From positions 1,811,765 to 1,875,764 of the forward strand of contig JBBMNZ010000001.1 in assembly GCA_037954325.1 (NCBI GenBank): a stretch of 64,000 bases of DNA, written 5' to 3'. Under the pieces are notes generated by a model. That model searched no databases and was not told the origin of the DNA. It was given only the letters and a program-made list of their open reading frames with translations. Below, piece after piece: positions 45,494 to 57,291 of this stretch. How positions within the stretch are numbered: position 1 is the first letter of the stretch; every line of letters begins with the position of its first letter. The DNA comes from Fistularia commersonii (Eukaryota > Chordata > Actinopteri > Syngnathiformes > Fistulariidae). The position numbers and the translations under genes are program-made.

Positions 45494-47919
45494 CCCCTGG
45501 AGGTGGTGTTGAGCAGCGATTCCGGCTCGCAGCTGTGGAACTGCACGGTGTTCGACCCGCACAGCGGCTCCAGCCTGCTGTCCTACCGCGGCGGGAACAG
45601 CGGTGCCCGCACGCTGTGCGTGCTGGGCGGGGGATACCTGCTGTCCGCGCAGTTCGGCAAGAACTTCATCAACGTGTGGGAGATCCAGAGGAAGGTAGAT
45701 GGAGAACACCGGGACACACAGACCCGAATTTAGGAAGTCCTTTGTGTAGGTTTCGGCTACATGAGGGAGCAGTTTTGAAGAGCTTAGAAGGCCTTAGAAG
45801 GCTTTACAAAACAAAGCAAACAAGCAAAACATACTAGTTTTCTAAGAAGTATCTCCGAATCGTGGACGTGCGATCGCAAGTCTTACCGTTTGACGTCCCA
45901 CCAGGACCAGCTGCAGCAGAAGATCGTGTGTCCGGGTGTGGTCACCTGTCTGAGTGCCTCCCCCGATGGGCTCTTCCTGGCTGCAGGGGTGGCCGAGGCC
46001 ATCTACCTGTGGGAGGTGAGCGCCACGTCGTTTCAAAACGTCAAAACAATATATATCTCAAGATAATATATATCTATTGTCTGTCTCCTGCCTTGTGATT
46101 GGTCAGGTGTCCACAGGTAAGCTCCTGTCCGTCCTCAGCCGTCACTATCAAGACATCACCTGTCTGAAGTTCACGGACGACAGCAGCCATCTTGTTTCCG
46201 GAGGGAAAGACAACCTAGGACTCATCTGGAACCTGTCCGGGTATGACACGCCTAAGGGGGCGGGGTCTAAAAACCAGCCAATCAGATGTCACAGGGGTCC
46301 ATCGCGACGGTTGGCGAGGAGGTCACTGGTTGAGAGGGATGGTACCGCTGTTTCTGGGAGACCAGTCGCTATTTTGATGCCGCAGTAGGCGCGGGTAACT
46401 GGGAACAGTGGGAACGGTTAACTACGCCAGTGGGCTACTGGAGCAGTGGGCACGGCTAGTTTGGGACAGTTGGTGTTGCCAGTTCAAGGTACAGTGAGTG
46501 GCTAGTTGGAGGCATAGTGAGTGTGGCAGGTTATAGGTACAGTGGGCGTGGCTAGTTGAGGGTACGGTGGGCGTGGCTAGTTGTGGCTATAGCAAGTGGC
46601 TAGTTGGGGGTACAGTGGACGTGGCTAGTTGAGGGTATAGTGGGGGTGGCTAGTTGAGGGTATAGTGGGCGTGGCTAGTTGAGGGTATAGTGGGGGTGGC
46701 TAGTTGAGGGTATAGTGGGGGTGGCTAGTTGAGGGTATAGTGGGCGTGGCTAGTTGAAGGTACGGTGGGCGTGGCTAGTTGTGGCTATAGCAAGTGGCTA
46801 GTTGAGGGTACAGTGGACGTGGCTAGTTGAGGGTATAGTGGGGGTGGCTAGTTGAAGGTACGGTGGGCGTGGCTAGTTGTGGCTATAGCAAGTGGCTAGT
46901 TGAGGGTACAGTGGATGTGGCTAGGTGAGGGTATAGTGGGGGTGGCTAGTTGAGGGTATAGTGGGCGTGGCTAGTTGAAGGTACGGTGGGCGTGGCTAGT
47001 TGTGGCTATAGCAAGTGGCTAGTTGAGGGTACAGTGGACGTGGCTAGTTGAGGGTATAGTAGGGGTGGCTAGTTGAGGGTATAGTGGGCGTGGCTAGTTG
47101 AGGGTACAGTGGGCAAGGCTAGTTGAAGGTACAGCAAGTGACTAGTTGAGGGTACATTGAGCGTGGCTAGTTGGGAACAGTGAACGCAGCAAGTTGAGGG
47201 TTCAGCAAGTGCCTAGTCAGCGGTGCAGTAGGTGTGGCTGGTTGAAGGTACAGTAAGCATGGTTAGTTGGGGACAGTTGGAATAGCTAGTTGAGGGTACA
47301 GTGGGCGTGGCTAGTTGAGGGTACAGTGGGCGTGGCTAGTTGAGGGCACAGCAAGTGACTAGTTGAGGGCACAGTGGTCATGGCTAGTTGGGAACAGTGG
47401 ACGCAGCTAGTTGAGGGTACAGCAAGTGGCTAGTTGGCAGTACAGTGGGTGTGGCTGGTTGAAGGTACAGTAAGCATGGTTAGTTGGGGACAGTTGGAAT
47501 AGCTAGTTGAGGCCAGTGAGCGCGGCTAGTTAAGGGTACAGCGGATGTGGCAAGTTGAAGGTAAAGTTGACACGGTGTTTTGAGGGTACGGTCAGCGAGC
47601 CTCGTTTGGGACAGTGGGTGTGGCTAGTTAAGGGTACATTGACCATGGCTAGTTGGTCACATTAGCCGTAAGTAGTTGGACAGTCGGTGCGGCTAGTTGA
47701 GGGGACAGTCGGTATTGGTAGTTGAGGGTACAGTGGGTGTGGCTAGTTAAGGGTACAGTGAGCATGGCTAGTTGGTTAATTGGCCGTAAGTAGTTGGACA
47801 GTCGGTGTAGCTAGTCGAGCACATTGGGTGTGGTTAGTTGAAGGGAGGAAAGAGCAGGCAGCTGTGACGGCCATGTTTGTTGGCCATGTTTATCACATGT
47901 TTGTCTGACGTTGTTGGTA

Positions 47920-47953
<34 letters not shown>

Positions 47954-49556
47954 GTGTAATCCAGCTAGACTTAAGCCACACCCCCGAGCCTCGTCACATC
48001 CTATCCCGTCACTCGCTGCCAATAACGGACCTTCACTGCGGCCTGATGGGAGCGCAGGCCCGTGTGGCCACGGCGTCTCTGGACCAAACGGTCAAGGTGA
48101 GTACTTCCCTTCTGCTCGGGGTTCCTTCCGGCTCTCCCGTGACCCCCTCTTGCTCCCCCTCTTCCGTCCCCGTCCAGCTGTGGGAAGTGTCCTCCGGCGA
48201 GATGCTGGTCTCGGTCCTGTTCGACGTGGAGATCATGTCGGTGACCCTCGACCCTTGCGAGTACTTCCTGTTTTGCGGCGGCGGCGACGGCAACATCTTC
48301 CAGGTTTCGCTGTGCAACCAGGCAAGTGCGGTCCAGGTCCTGCTCGGATGTTTGAGAAGGTATTCTGGAAAAAAAAAAAAAAAAACGGCTGACGGTTTGC
48401 GCCCAACGCAGAGCCTCGGCCGGGAGAAGTCCTTCCAGTCCGACGGCGACGGAAACCAGGTGTTCAGAGGACACAGGTGAGCCTTCTGGAAATCCCCGTT
48501 GTCATGGCGACAGAGAGGTACCACCACTTGAAATGCATTTGGTAGGATGCTGATTTTGTTTTTGCTGTTTTTTTTTTTCTGAAAATGGACAGATTAGGTC
48601 AGGTGGTCAGCGCTTCGGCCTCGCCGGTTCGATTCCGACATTTCTGTGCCGAGTTAGCATGTTCTCGGTTTAATCTGCAGGTTCATTTGAAAAAGTGAGG
48701 GAAAAAAATGGTCGTTTGGACCTGCGATTGCGATTGACAGCCGGGATGGGCTCCCGCATCCCCTATCCCCAAAATAAGACTCCCTTTGGGGGGAGAAGGG
48801 GAGGAAAATCCATATTTCATCCTCGACGAAGCGTTCAAGGACTTCCAGAGGTCGAGGAACAAAGTGACCCGTGAGGTCCATCTGTGTGTGTGTTCGTCCT
48901 CCCAACTCTAAAGCCTGTCACACTCCAGGGTTTCCTTTCAGGACAAGGTGACCCGTGGAAAGAAATCCACGTTTTGTTTCCCCGATCGCTCTCACGTATC
49001 GATTTCCGCCCCTGCAGGAACCTGGTCTCCTGCCTGTCGGTCTCCATGGACGGGACGCTGCTCCTCTCGGGCTCCCACGACGAATCTGTGCGTCTGTGGG
49101 ACGTCCAGAGCAAGCAGAGCCTCCGCTGCCTCTCCCACAAAGGTCAGCGCTCGTTCACCTTTGCACTTAAAAACTCTCCGACGGTAAAAAAAAAAAAAAA
49201 AAATATATAAAAGACGGCTTTAACAAATTAAAGCGCGTTAAAAGCCAAACGGACAATTTTTATAAGAGCACCCGGGGGTTCCCCTCGCCGCGAAATAAGG
49301 AATAATTCAACGACAAAGTGCCAGGCGTCTGATTGGCCGGCGGCGTATATCAGTCACGGATCGGCGAGCCGATTGGCCGGTGATTTATTGTGGCGGGTTC
49401 ACCCGCGGCCAGGCGGCGTTCCCCCCGCCGCCGCCGCCGCCGCCGCCGCTTGATTAAAGAGTTATTACTCCCGTGTTCAGAGAAGGTCTGACAGGAACAC
49501 GGGGAAGAAGCGGCCGCCGTGATCATGACTGGCACTTTGTAATTAAACATCCTCCG

Positions 49557-49595
<39 letters not shown>

Positions 49596-52241
49596 GCTGT
49601 CCTAGCTTCTCCACACGAACCGTTGTTGAAAGGACCGCGGCTGATCCACCCCGACACTTCAAAGGGTCCGCGCAGATCCAGGATCAGGGGACCATCGGGG
49701 GTCTTCGGCGACCCGGATTCCCGCCGCCGGGTCGTCTCCACGGCAACGAACCCGGGTCGGGAATCGCTTCCCCGTCTCCGAAAGCTGGAGTGGCTTCTTA
49801 CCTTGAGGCGGATGACGATGATGAAGATGAAGATCACGACGACTACGTGATGCCGGTGAAGATGAGGGTCCCTGCTGGAAGGCTCTCGTAGCTTCTGGGT
49901 CGAGTGTGTTTGTGTGATTTGCCTCCACACACACACACACACACACACACTTTCTGATTGCCAGGTTTTCCGGTTTGATCCGGTTTGATTCCCGACGGAA
50001 GCGGCTGTTCTTCCGCGCTCTGCACAACCTCCAGCCTGGAAGGGAATCTCATTGATCGATTCGGACGGTTATCGATCGATTTCGTTGATCGTTTCGGCCT
50101 CGGAACCGGGGGGACGTTATTGAATCTCACCTGAACTGTGACGGGAAACCGCCGGCCCTCTGGTTTGTGCTCCGCAGGCCCCGTGACGAACGCCGTCATC
50201 ATGGTGGCGCCGGCGAACATGTTCCTGCCCGACAGCCGACCCGCCATCCCGCTGCCGCGTTTCAGCCGGAACCTGCACGCCTCCGAGGGCGACGGCGGCG
50301 ACTCGGGGGACGTGTGCGTCCGTCTGGGGCTCTACGCGCAGGTGAGGCCGCCCCCCCCCCCCCCCCCTCGATAAGCCCCGCCCCTTCCCCCTTAGTTACC
50401 GTCGCTAAGGCCGACGAGCCTTCGCCGCAGCCGGTTTCAGGGTTTACCTGAACTGGATCTAACCTTGCAATCTGGAATTGTTTACAAAGACCCCCTGGCT
50501 ATGTTAGCTTAGCCAGCTAGCTAAGGGCTACTAACGTTAGCGGACGGCAAGCTGTAGTACCTGAAAGTTGGGCATCGAGACATCGAAAGCTATGGGGAGA
50601 ACATGGAAACGTCTTGCTAACATAGCCCAAGCTAAGCAAGCTAACACCGATTAGCAACAGTTTACAGTTGAAGTCCTAGCTTCCCAGATCTGGGTGCAAG
50701 GACCTCCACGTAGCTTCACAAGCTCTGGATTTGTTAGCTTAGCCAGCTAGCTAAGAGCTACTAACGTTAGCGGACGGCAAGCTGTAATACCTGAAAGTTG
50801 GGCATCAAGACATCGAAAGCTATGGGGAGAACGTGGAGACTCCGCAAGGAAACGTCTTGCTAACATAGCCCAAGCTAAGCAAGCTAATGCTGATTAGCAA
50901 CAGTTTACAGTTGAAGTCCTAGCTTCCCAGATCTGGGTGCAAGGACCTCCACGTAGCTTCACAAGCTCTGGATTTGTTAGCTTAGCCAGCTAGCTAAGAG
51001 CTACTAACGTTTGCGGACGGCAAGCCGTAATGGGGAATAGCAAAAGTTGGGCATCAAGACATCGAAAGCTATGGGGAGAACATGGAGAAACCGCAAGGAA
51101 ACGTCCTTGCTAACGTAGCCCAAGCTAAGCAAGCTAACACCGATTAGCAACAGTTTACAGTTGAAGTCCTAGCTTCCCTCCAATTTCCTTCGGGATTAAT
51201 AAAGTTGTTCTTATTCTTATTCCCAGATCTGGGTGCAAGGACCTCCACGTAGCTTCACAAGCTCTGGATTTGTTAGCTTAGCCAGCTAGCTAAGAGCTAC
51301 TAACGTTAGCGGACGGCAAGCCATAATGGTGAATACCTAAAAGCTGGGCATCAAGACATCGATAGCAATGGGGAGAACATGGAGACTCCGCAGGAAACGT
51401 CCTTGCTAACATAGCCCAAGCTAAGCAAGCTAACACCGATTAGCAACAGTTTACAGTTGAAGTCCTAGCTTCCCTCCAATTTCCTTCGGGATTAATAAAG
51501 TTGTTCTTATTCTTATTCCCAGATCTGGGTGCAAGGACCTCCACGTAGCTTCACAAGCTCTGGATTTGTTAGCTTAGCCAGCTAGCTAAGAGCTACTAAC
51601 GTTAGCGGACGGCAAGCCATAATGGTGAATACCTAAAAGCTGGGCATCAAGACATCGATAGCAATGGGGAGAACATGGAGACTCCGCAGGAAACGTCCTT
51701 GCTAACATAGCCCAAGCTAAGCAAGCTAACGCAGATTAGCAACAGTTTACAGTTGAAGTCCTAGCTTCCCAGATCTGGGTGCAAGGACCTCCACGTAGCT
51801 TGTTTGAAGAAAGCGTCCCCGGGACTTGGACGTCCAACGCCGCGCGGTGATTGGGTAGCCTGCGTCATCGGGGGCGTGGCTTAGCTTAGCAACCTAGCAT
51901 CGACGACGAGGAGATAGAAAAGACGTTTTTCTTTTTGACGCACCGATTTGTTTGGGCGTTGCAGGACGAGGAGGAGACGTACCTGCAGAAAGCTCAGAGG
52001 CTGAACTCCCTGATGAACGCCGTGACGGACAAGGTGAGTGGGCGGGGCTTAGCGAGGAGGTCGTCCCCGCTCCGACGACACCGCCGGCTAACGGACGCCG
52101 TCTCGCCCCCAGTCGGTGTTCGGGGACGGCGAGAACACGAAGGTGCGGGTGTCGGAGCTGGAGGAGGAGGTGCAAACTCTGAAGAAGGTCAACAAAGATC
52201 TCTACGACTTCTCCAGCCAGCTGCTCACCAAGCACACGTAG
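45485..52241 (+). CDS. wdr18: WD repeat-containing protein 18
   Basis: WDR18 is a WD40 protein of the PELP1-TEX10-WDR18 (Rix1-like) complex needed for 60S ribosome maturation in the nucleolus. Exons: 45485-45694, 45905-46015, 46107-46240, 47955-48096, 48178-48321, 48412-48476, 49018-49142, 50178-50341, 51965-52033, 52113-52241; total 430 aa, close to the human length. Diagnostic segments are QLWNCTVFDPHSGSSLLSYR, AIYLWE, GLIWNLSG, ITDLHC, SLDQTVKLWEVSSGE, LFCGGGDGNIFQ and SGSHDESVRLWDVQSKQ. The C-terminal ~60 residues (LQKAQRLNSLM, VSELEEEVQTLKKVNKDLYDF) form a coiled coil. Intron 5 has a GC donor (cag|gcaagt). Introns 3 and 8 are mostly tandem repeat. The exon 4 acceptor follows a GT microsatellite. 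A poly(A) signal aataaa is at 52262. Confidence 0.95.
46420..47850. repeat. 25-bp minisatellite filling wdr18 intron 3
   Basis: Consensus gtggctagttgagggtatag, then tgggc. More than 50 units with frequent single-base and short-length variants, and some higher-order order around gtggctatagcaagtggcta. It occupies about 1.4 kb of the 1.7-kb intron. Confidence 0.95.
47922..47951 (+). promoter_or_regulatory. GT microsatellite abutting the wdr18 exon 4 acceptor
   Basis: About 14 GT units end three bases before the only frame-compatible acceptor (taag|tgtaat, exon at 47955). No polypyrimidine tract is present. UG repeats are the known binding site of TDP-43 and also of CELF proteins. Confidence 0.6.
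48595..48770. repeat. SINE-like fragment in wdr18 intron 6
   Basis: gtggtcagcgcttcggcctc, then ggttcgattccgac, and further on cagccgggatgggctcc resemble a decayed fish repeat with box-B-like sequence (ggttcgattcc). Not clearly tRNA-derived. Confidence 0.35.
50511..51800. repeat. Tandem array (230-296 bp units) in wdr18 intron 8
   Basis: Units start at 50511, 50741, 50984, 51280 and 51576 with agccagctagctaag. Each holds ctactaacgttagcggacgg, tgggcatcaagacatcga and agcaacagtttacagttgaa. Two units (51179-51223 and 51475-51519) carry an extra ~45 bp that equals the retroposon end ttccttcgggattaataaag. The array fills most of the 1.6-kb intron. Confidence 0.9.
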
Positions 52242-52595
52242 ACGCACGTTTGATTTTTCTAAATAAAGTTTCGTCAGGAAAGAACTTCTCGTCCGTTGCG
52301 TTCGTCTCCCGCCGAGGTCACCTTCAACAACTTCGGCTGCAACCGGGCTGATGTGAGATGGAAGGACTTTCAGGAGAAGCTCCTTCCTTTCTGGTTTTAT
52401 TTCCAGAAGAAATAAGGAGGATCTTCACCTCCTTTCTTTCTTTCTTTCTTTCCTCTCTCTCTCTCTCTGACAACATTTTCTGGTTAATTTTCAGCTCCGC
52501 TTCTTCTTCTCCCTCCTCCTCCTCCTCCTCCTCCTCCTCCTCTCCTCCCCGGCAGGAGGAACACCTCCCCTCCGATCTTCATTCTCGCGTTTGCG

Positions 52596-54867
52596 GTGGA
52601 GCGATGCGGACAGCACGGCGGCGGGATGACTCCGTCCTGGTCCTGGTCCCGGTCCCGGTCCGGGTCCCGGACTTCCGGTCTGATCCTGCTGCAGCTCGTG
52701 CTGCTGCTCGCGCCGCCGCCGCTGCTGCTCCTCCACCCGCAGTCGTGTCGCGTGCCGCCGCGCGCCGGACACGCGCTGCGCGTCGGCGCGCTCCTTCCGG
52801 CGCAGCGGGCGGCTCGCGCGCGGGTCCAGGCGGCGCTGAGCCGCGCCTCGAGCCGGCTTCCGGCCGCGAGCTCCGCGCTTCCGCCCGCCAACGTGAGCCT
52901 GGAGCTCGTGCCCGGGCACCCGGCGGCCGCCGACCCGGAGTCCGTGCTGCGGTGCGTGTGTGACGGCGTGCTGGTGCGGGGAGTTCCCGCCGTGCTCGCC
53001 TTCCCGCAGACGCGCCGGGACCTGGTCCAGGTGGACTTCCTGTCCGCGGTCCTGCGGGTCCCGTTCCTCAGCGTCGTCGAACGGGACGAGCCGCTGCGCG
53101 CGCAGGTAAGTCACCTGCTGCACGCCCTGAACCATCCGCTTCCGGTTCCGGTTCTGGACGCCGGTGCCGTCGGATGCGATTTGACCTTGACCTGTCTGGA
53201 GGCGGAAGTGATGCCGCTCTGCCGGAGACGGAAGTTCTTGATCTTCAGAGGTTGTTTGTTTGTTTGTTTGTTTGTTTGCGAGGAGGTCACGCGCTCTGTT
53301 CCGGCTCCGCCGATTGGTCCACACCCAGAGGCCCCGCCCCCTGTCTCCAGACAACTCTTTCCCCGGTGTCTTTTCCGGGGCAGGAGTTGTATGCTTCGTC
53401 GCAGAAGCTGCTGGAAACGGGCAAAGCGAGAAGTTTGGCGTTTCCCGGGAGGAAGATCTCGGCATCTCGGCCGCACGGCGATTCGCCGAAGATGTGTTTC
53501 TGTTCCGGCCTCCCGCCGGTCGGACGAAACACCTGCAGAGAAGGCGGCTCCGGTTAGACTTCCGCTCATCTATTATTGAACAGGAGTGCGGAGGTAAATC
53601 GCGGACAGGTGCTCGCCGGAGTCTGGCTCGGTGGGCGGAGCCTAGCTTCTCTTTGATCCGCCGACGCAAATCCTTTGGAGCTCGCAGCGACGTGATTGGG
53701 CTAAAACCTTCCGCTTCACTTCCCGTTTGGGCTTCTCGCAATAGGAACTGGGCGACTGATGCTAAGCTAACGGCGCGGCGGGGACTTTTCAAGGTGACCG
53801 TTTCTTCCCGCCCGGGTTTCGGAATGGACCGCTTTGAAGGGGGTCGGTTGTGTGTCTGTTGTGGTACGTGTGTGTGTCTTTTCTGAGTCTGTTGTGCGTC
53901 TGTTCTGTGTTTTTGTATGTTGTAAGTGTGTGTGTGTGTGTGTGTGTCCACTGTGAGTCTGCTGTTTGTCTGCTAAGGGTCTGTTCTGAGAGTGATGTCT
54001 GAGTGTTGTGTGTCTGTTGTGTGTGTGTGTGTGTGTGTGTGTTTTGTGTGTCTGCTAAGGGTCTGCTCTGGATGTTGTGAGTCTGTTGTGTGTCGCTGTT
54101 GTGTGTGTTGCGAATTTATTGTGTGTCTAGTAAGGGTCTGTTCTGAGTGATGGTAGTCTGTTGTGTGTCTGTTGTGAGTTTGTTGTGTGTGGGTGTGTGT
54201 TTTGTGTGTCTGCTAAGGGTCTGTTCTGAGTGTTGTGAGTCTATTGTGTGTGTGTTGTGTGTCTGCTAAAGGTCTGTTCTGAGTGTTGTGAGTTTGTTGT
54301 GTGTGTGTGTGTGTGTGTGTGTTTTGTGTGTCTACAAAGGGTCTGTTTTGACTGCTGTGAGAGAGTTGTGTGTCTGTTGTGAGATTGTTGTGTGTGTGTG
54401 TGTGTGTGTGTGTTTTGTCTGTCTGCTAAGGATCTGCTCCAAGTGTTGTGAGTCTATTGTGTGTCTGTTGTGTGTCTGTTCTGTGTTTTTGTATATCTGT
54501 TGTAAGTGTGTGTGTGTGTGTGTGTGTGAGTCCACTGTGAGTCTGCTGTTTGTCTACTAAGGGTCTGTATACTGAGTCGGTTGTGTGTCTGTTGTCAGGC
54601 TATTGTGTGTCTTCTAAGGGTCTGTTCTGAGAGTGATATCTGAGTGTTGTGTGTCTGTTGTGCGTTTGTTTTGTGTGTTTGTGTGCGTATGTGTGTGTGT
54701 TTTGTGTGTCTGCTAAGGGTCTGTTCTGAGTGATGTGAGTCTTTTGCGTCGCTGTTGTGTGTGTGTTGTGAATCTATTGTGTGTCTGCTAAAGGTCTGCT
54801 CTGAGTGTTGTGTGTCTGTGTGTGTGTGTGTGTGTGTGCGCTGATCTGAAGGCTCTCCCTATGAACC

Positions 54868-54898
<31 letters not shown>

Positions 54899-56848
54899 AC
54901 ACACACCGCTCAGCGATTCCCTTTCATCAAACCCGTCAAAACCACTGCTCGGTGAAAGTTCGGTTGCGTTTGTCGTCATGTGACACCTGAACCCCCCCCC
55001 TCCGCCCCCCCGACCGCACCGTCGCTGTTGCCATGCCAACACGAACCGAGGCACGGATGACGACGGCGGATCGGATGTTTTTGATCGGGTAAACAAACAT
55101 TAAAACAGATGAAGGCGGCGTGGAGAGTGGTACGTCCCGGCCGGGGCGTACCAACTCAACAGGTGACGCGGGAGAACCAATCAGAAGCGAGGAAATCAGC
55201 GGCGCTCCAGAAGACTAAAAACAGTTGCCCGACGCCATTTTTTTTTTTTTTCTAAATCACCGAAACGGCGTCAAACGGGGGGCGAATAATTGCGAGACGA
55301 CGAGGCGGAGAATTCGGTGCGGACCCTCCTGCCGTGACGCTTAATGGGCTGATAATTGGCTGCCGAGGCTTTCGGTCCCCGCGGGCTGATAAACAAGACA
55401 GCTGATAACGTATCAACACTGGACACACACACACACCCACACACACACTCGGAGGGAAGTGAATACTGACAGACTCAAATTGCAGGAGCGTCGTGAAGAG
55501 GTTGCAAGGCGATGATGTCACATGACAAGGGGCGGAGCCACAGAACGCACGATTACGAGGCCATGAAAAGGATTTGAATTTGTTCGCCCGGAACCGAACA
55601 CCGCTGCCAAATTCTGCCGCGTGATTGGCTGGTAGCTCCGAGCCCCCCCCACCCCCCCCCCCCCACCCCAAACCCAACCCGTCGCCGCATTCAGGTCCAA
55701 GCGCAGAGCGGCGAGACTAAATAATCCGAGCGGAGGCCGTTCCTGGCAGGAGATACCCGACGGGCTTATCCAGACGTTACCTCTTGGCGGGGAGGGGTGG
55801 AGACTCGGGATGGGATGAGATGTTCTCCATTCGTGGGAAGAAGCAGGTGAGAAGCTGTTTCCCGCTGAGTCGTGCTCCGGGAGTTGAGGTGGACACTGGT
55901 GCAGACATGTATGCTCTGCTGAAGAGACAAAGAAGAGGTCGGGCCTGCTCACCTTGTTTCTTTTTGCTTTGCGAATTTCAATATCCGTGAGAATGTGATT
56001 CTAATGGTGCCGCGAGAAGGTCCCACAGGTGGAGCCTTCATGTTCTCCCTGCAGACCAAACACATGTAGGAGGTTCATGGGAGACCAGATGTGTGAATGA
56101 AGGTGAAGGGTTGTGTGTCTACAGGATGCAAATGAGTGAGCAAAAGGTTGTGTGTCTCTATAAAATGTGTGAATGAATGAATGAATGCTTGAATGTTGTG
56201 TGTCTCTATATGACTCTATGTGAATGAGAGGGGGAATGTTTGTATGGGTCGACATAACATGTGAATGAGTGAATGGTTGTAAGTCTCTATAGTACGTTTT
56301 AATAATGAATGAATGAATGAATGCTGTATGTCTGTATATAATGTGTGAATGAATGACTGTTGTGTGACTTTATGACATGTGAATGAATGAATGGTTGAGT
56401 CTAGAAAAAAACATGAATGAATGAGTGAATGGTTGTGCGTCCCTACATGACATGTGAATGAGAGGGTGAATGTCTGTCTATTTACATGATTCAAATGAGT
56501 GAGTGAATAATAAGTCTCTTTCAAATGTGTGAATGAATGAATGGATATTGTATGTCTCTATAGTACGTTTTAATAATGAATGAATGAGTGAATGGCTGTG
56601 CGTCCCTACATGACATGTGAATGAGAGGGTGAATGGTTGTATGTCTACATGATCCACATGAATGAGTGAAAGGTTATATTTCTCTATATAATGTGTGAGT
56701 GAATGAATGAATGAATGAATGAATTTGCAACGTCAAAATGATAAAGCTTTAAATGAGACCGCCTGCACCTTTTCATCTGTGTTTTCACGTGAATAATAAT
56801 ACTGGAATTTGGAGCCAGGCTGAAAGCACCCACCCTCCCCTCCACCCC

Positions 56849-56916
<68 letters not shown>

Positions 56917-57215
56917 AGGACAGGGACAGCAGGGTAAAACCCATCACACAAGGAGAAATTAACTGTGACCTGAGGGTCTCACTCTTTAAAAAATTTAAAA
57001 ATAACTTTCAAGTCAGGAAAGATGAAATCAATAAAAAAAAAAGTGAAGAAAAAGAAATCCGGGGAGACCGGAGAACCTTTGAAGCCCCTCGTTAAGTCTG
57101 CTGCCAATTAAATTCTCGTAATGAACAGATAAATATTCCCACTCTGTAGGATGGGGAAGGAGGTGGTGGAGGGTAGAGGAGTTTGATCCGTAACATTCAG
57201 CTGTCAAGAGGACTG

Positions 57216-57291
<76 letters not shown>

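Noticed and set aside
47834..48527. Plus-strand frames reading through wdr18 intron 4 and 5
   Set aside because: They continue exons 4 and 5 into introns; splice sites and homology place the boundaries at 48096, 48178 and 48321.
48595..48640. tRNA-like box B (ggttcgattcc)
   Set aside because: No matching box A or cloverleaf around it; best explained as a decayed SINE-like repeat.
52491..53951. 486-codon minus-strand open frame
   Set aside because: It lies antisense to grin3b exon 1 and intron 1. Its Arg/Gly/Gln-rich, low-complexity content follows from the GC-rich sense strand.
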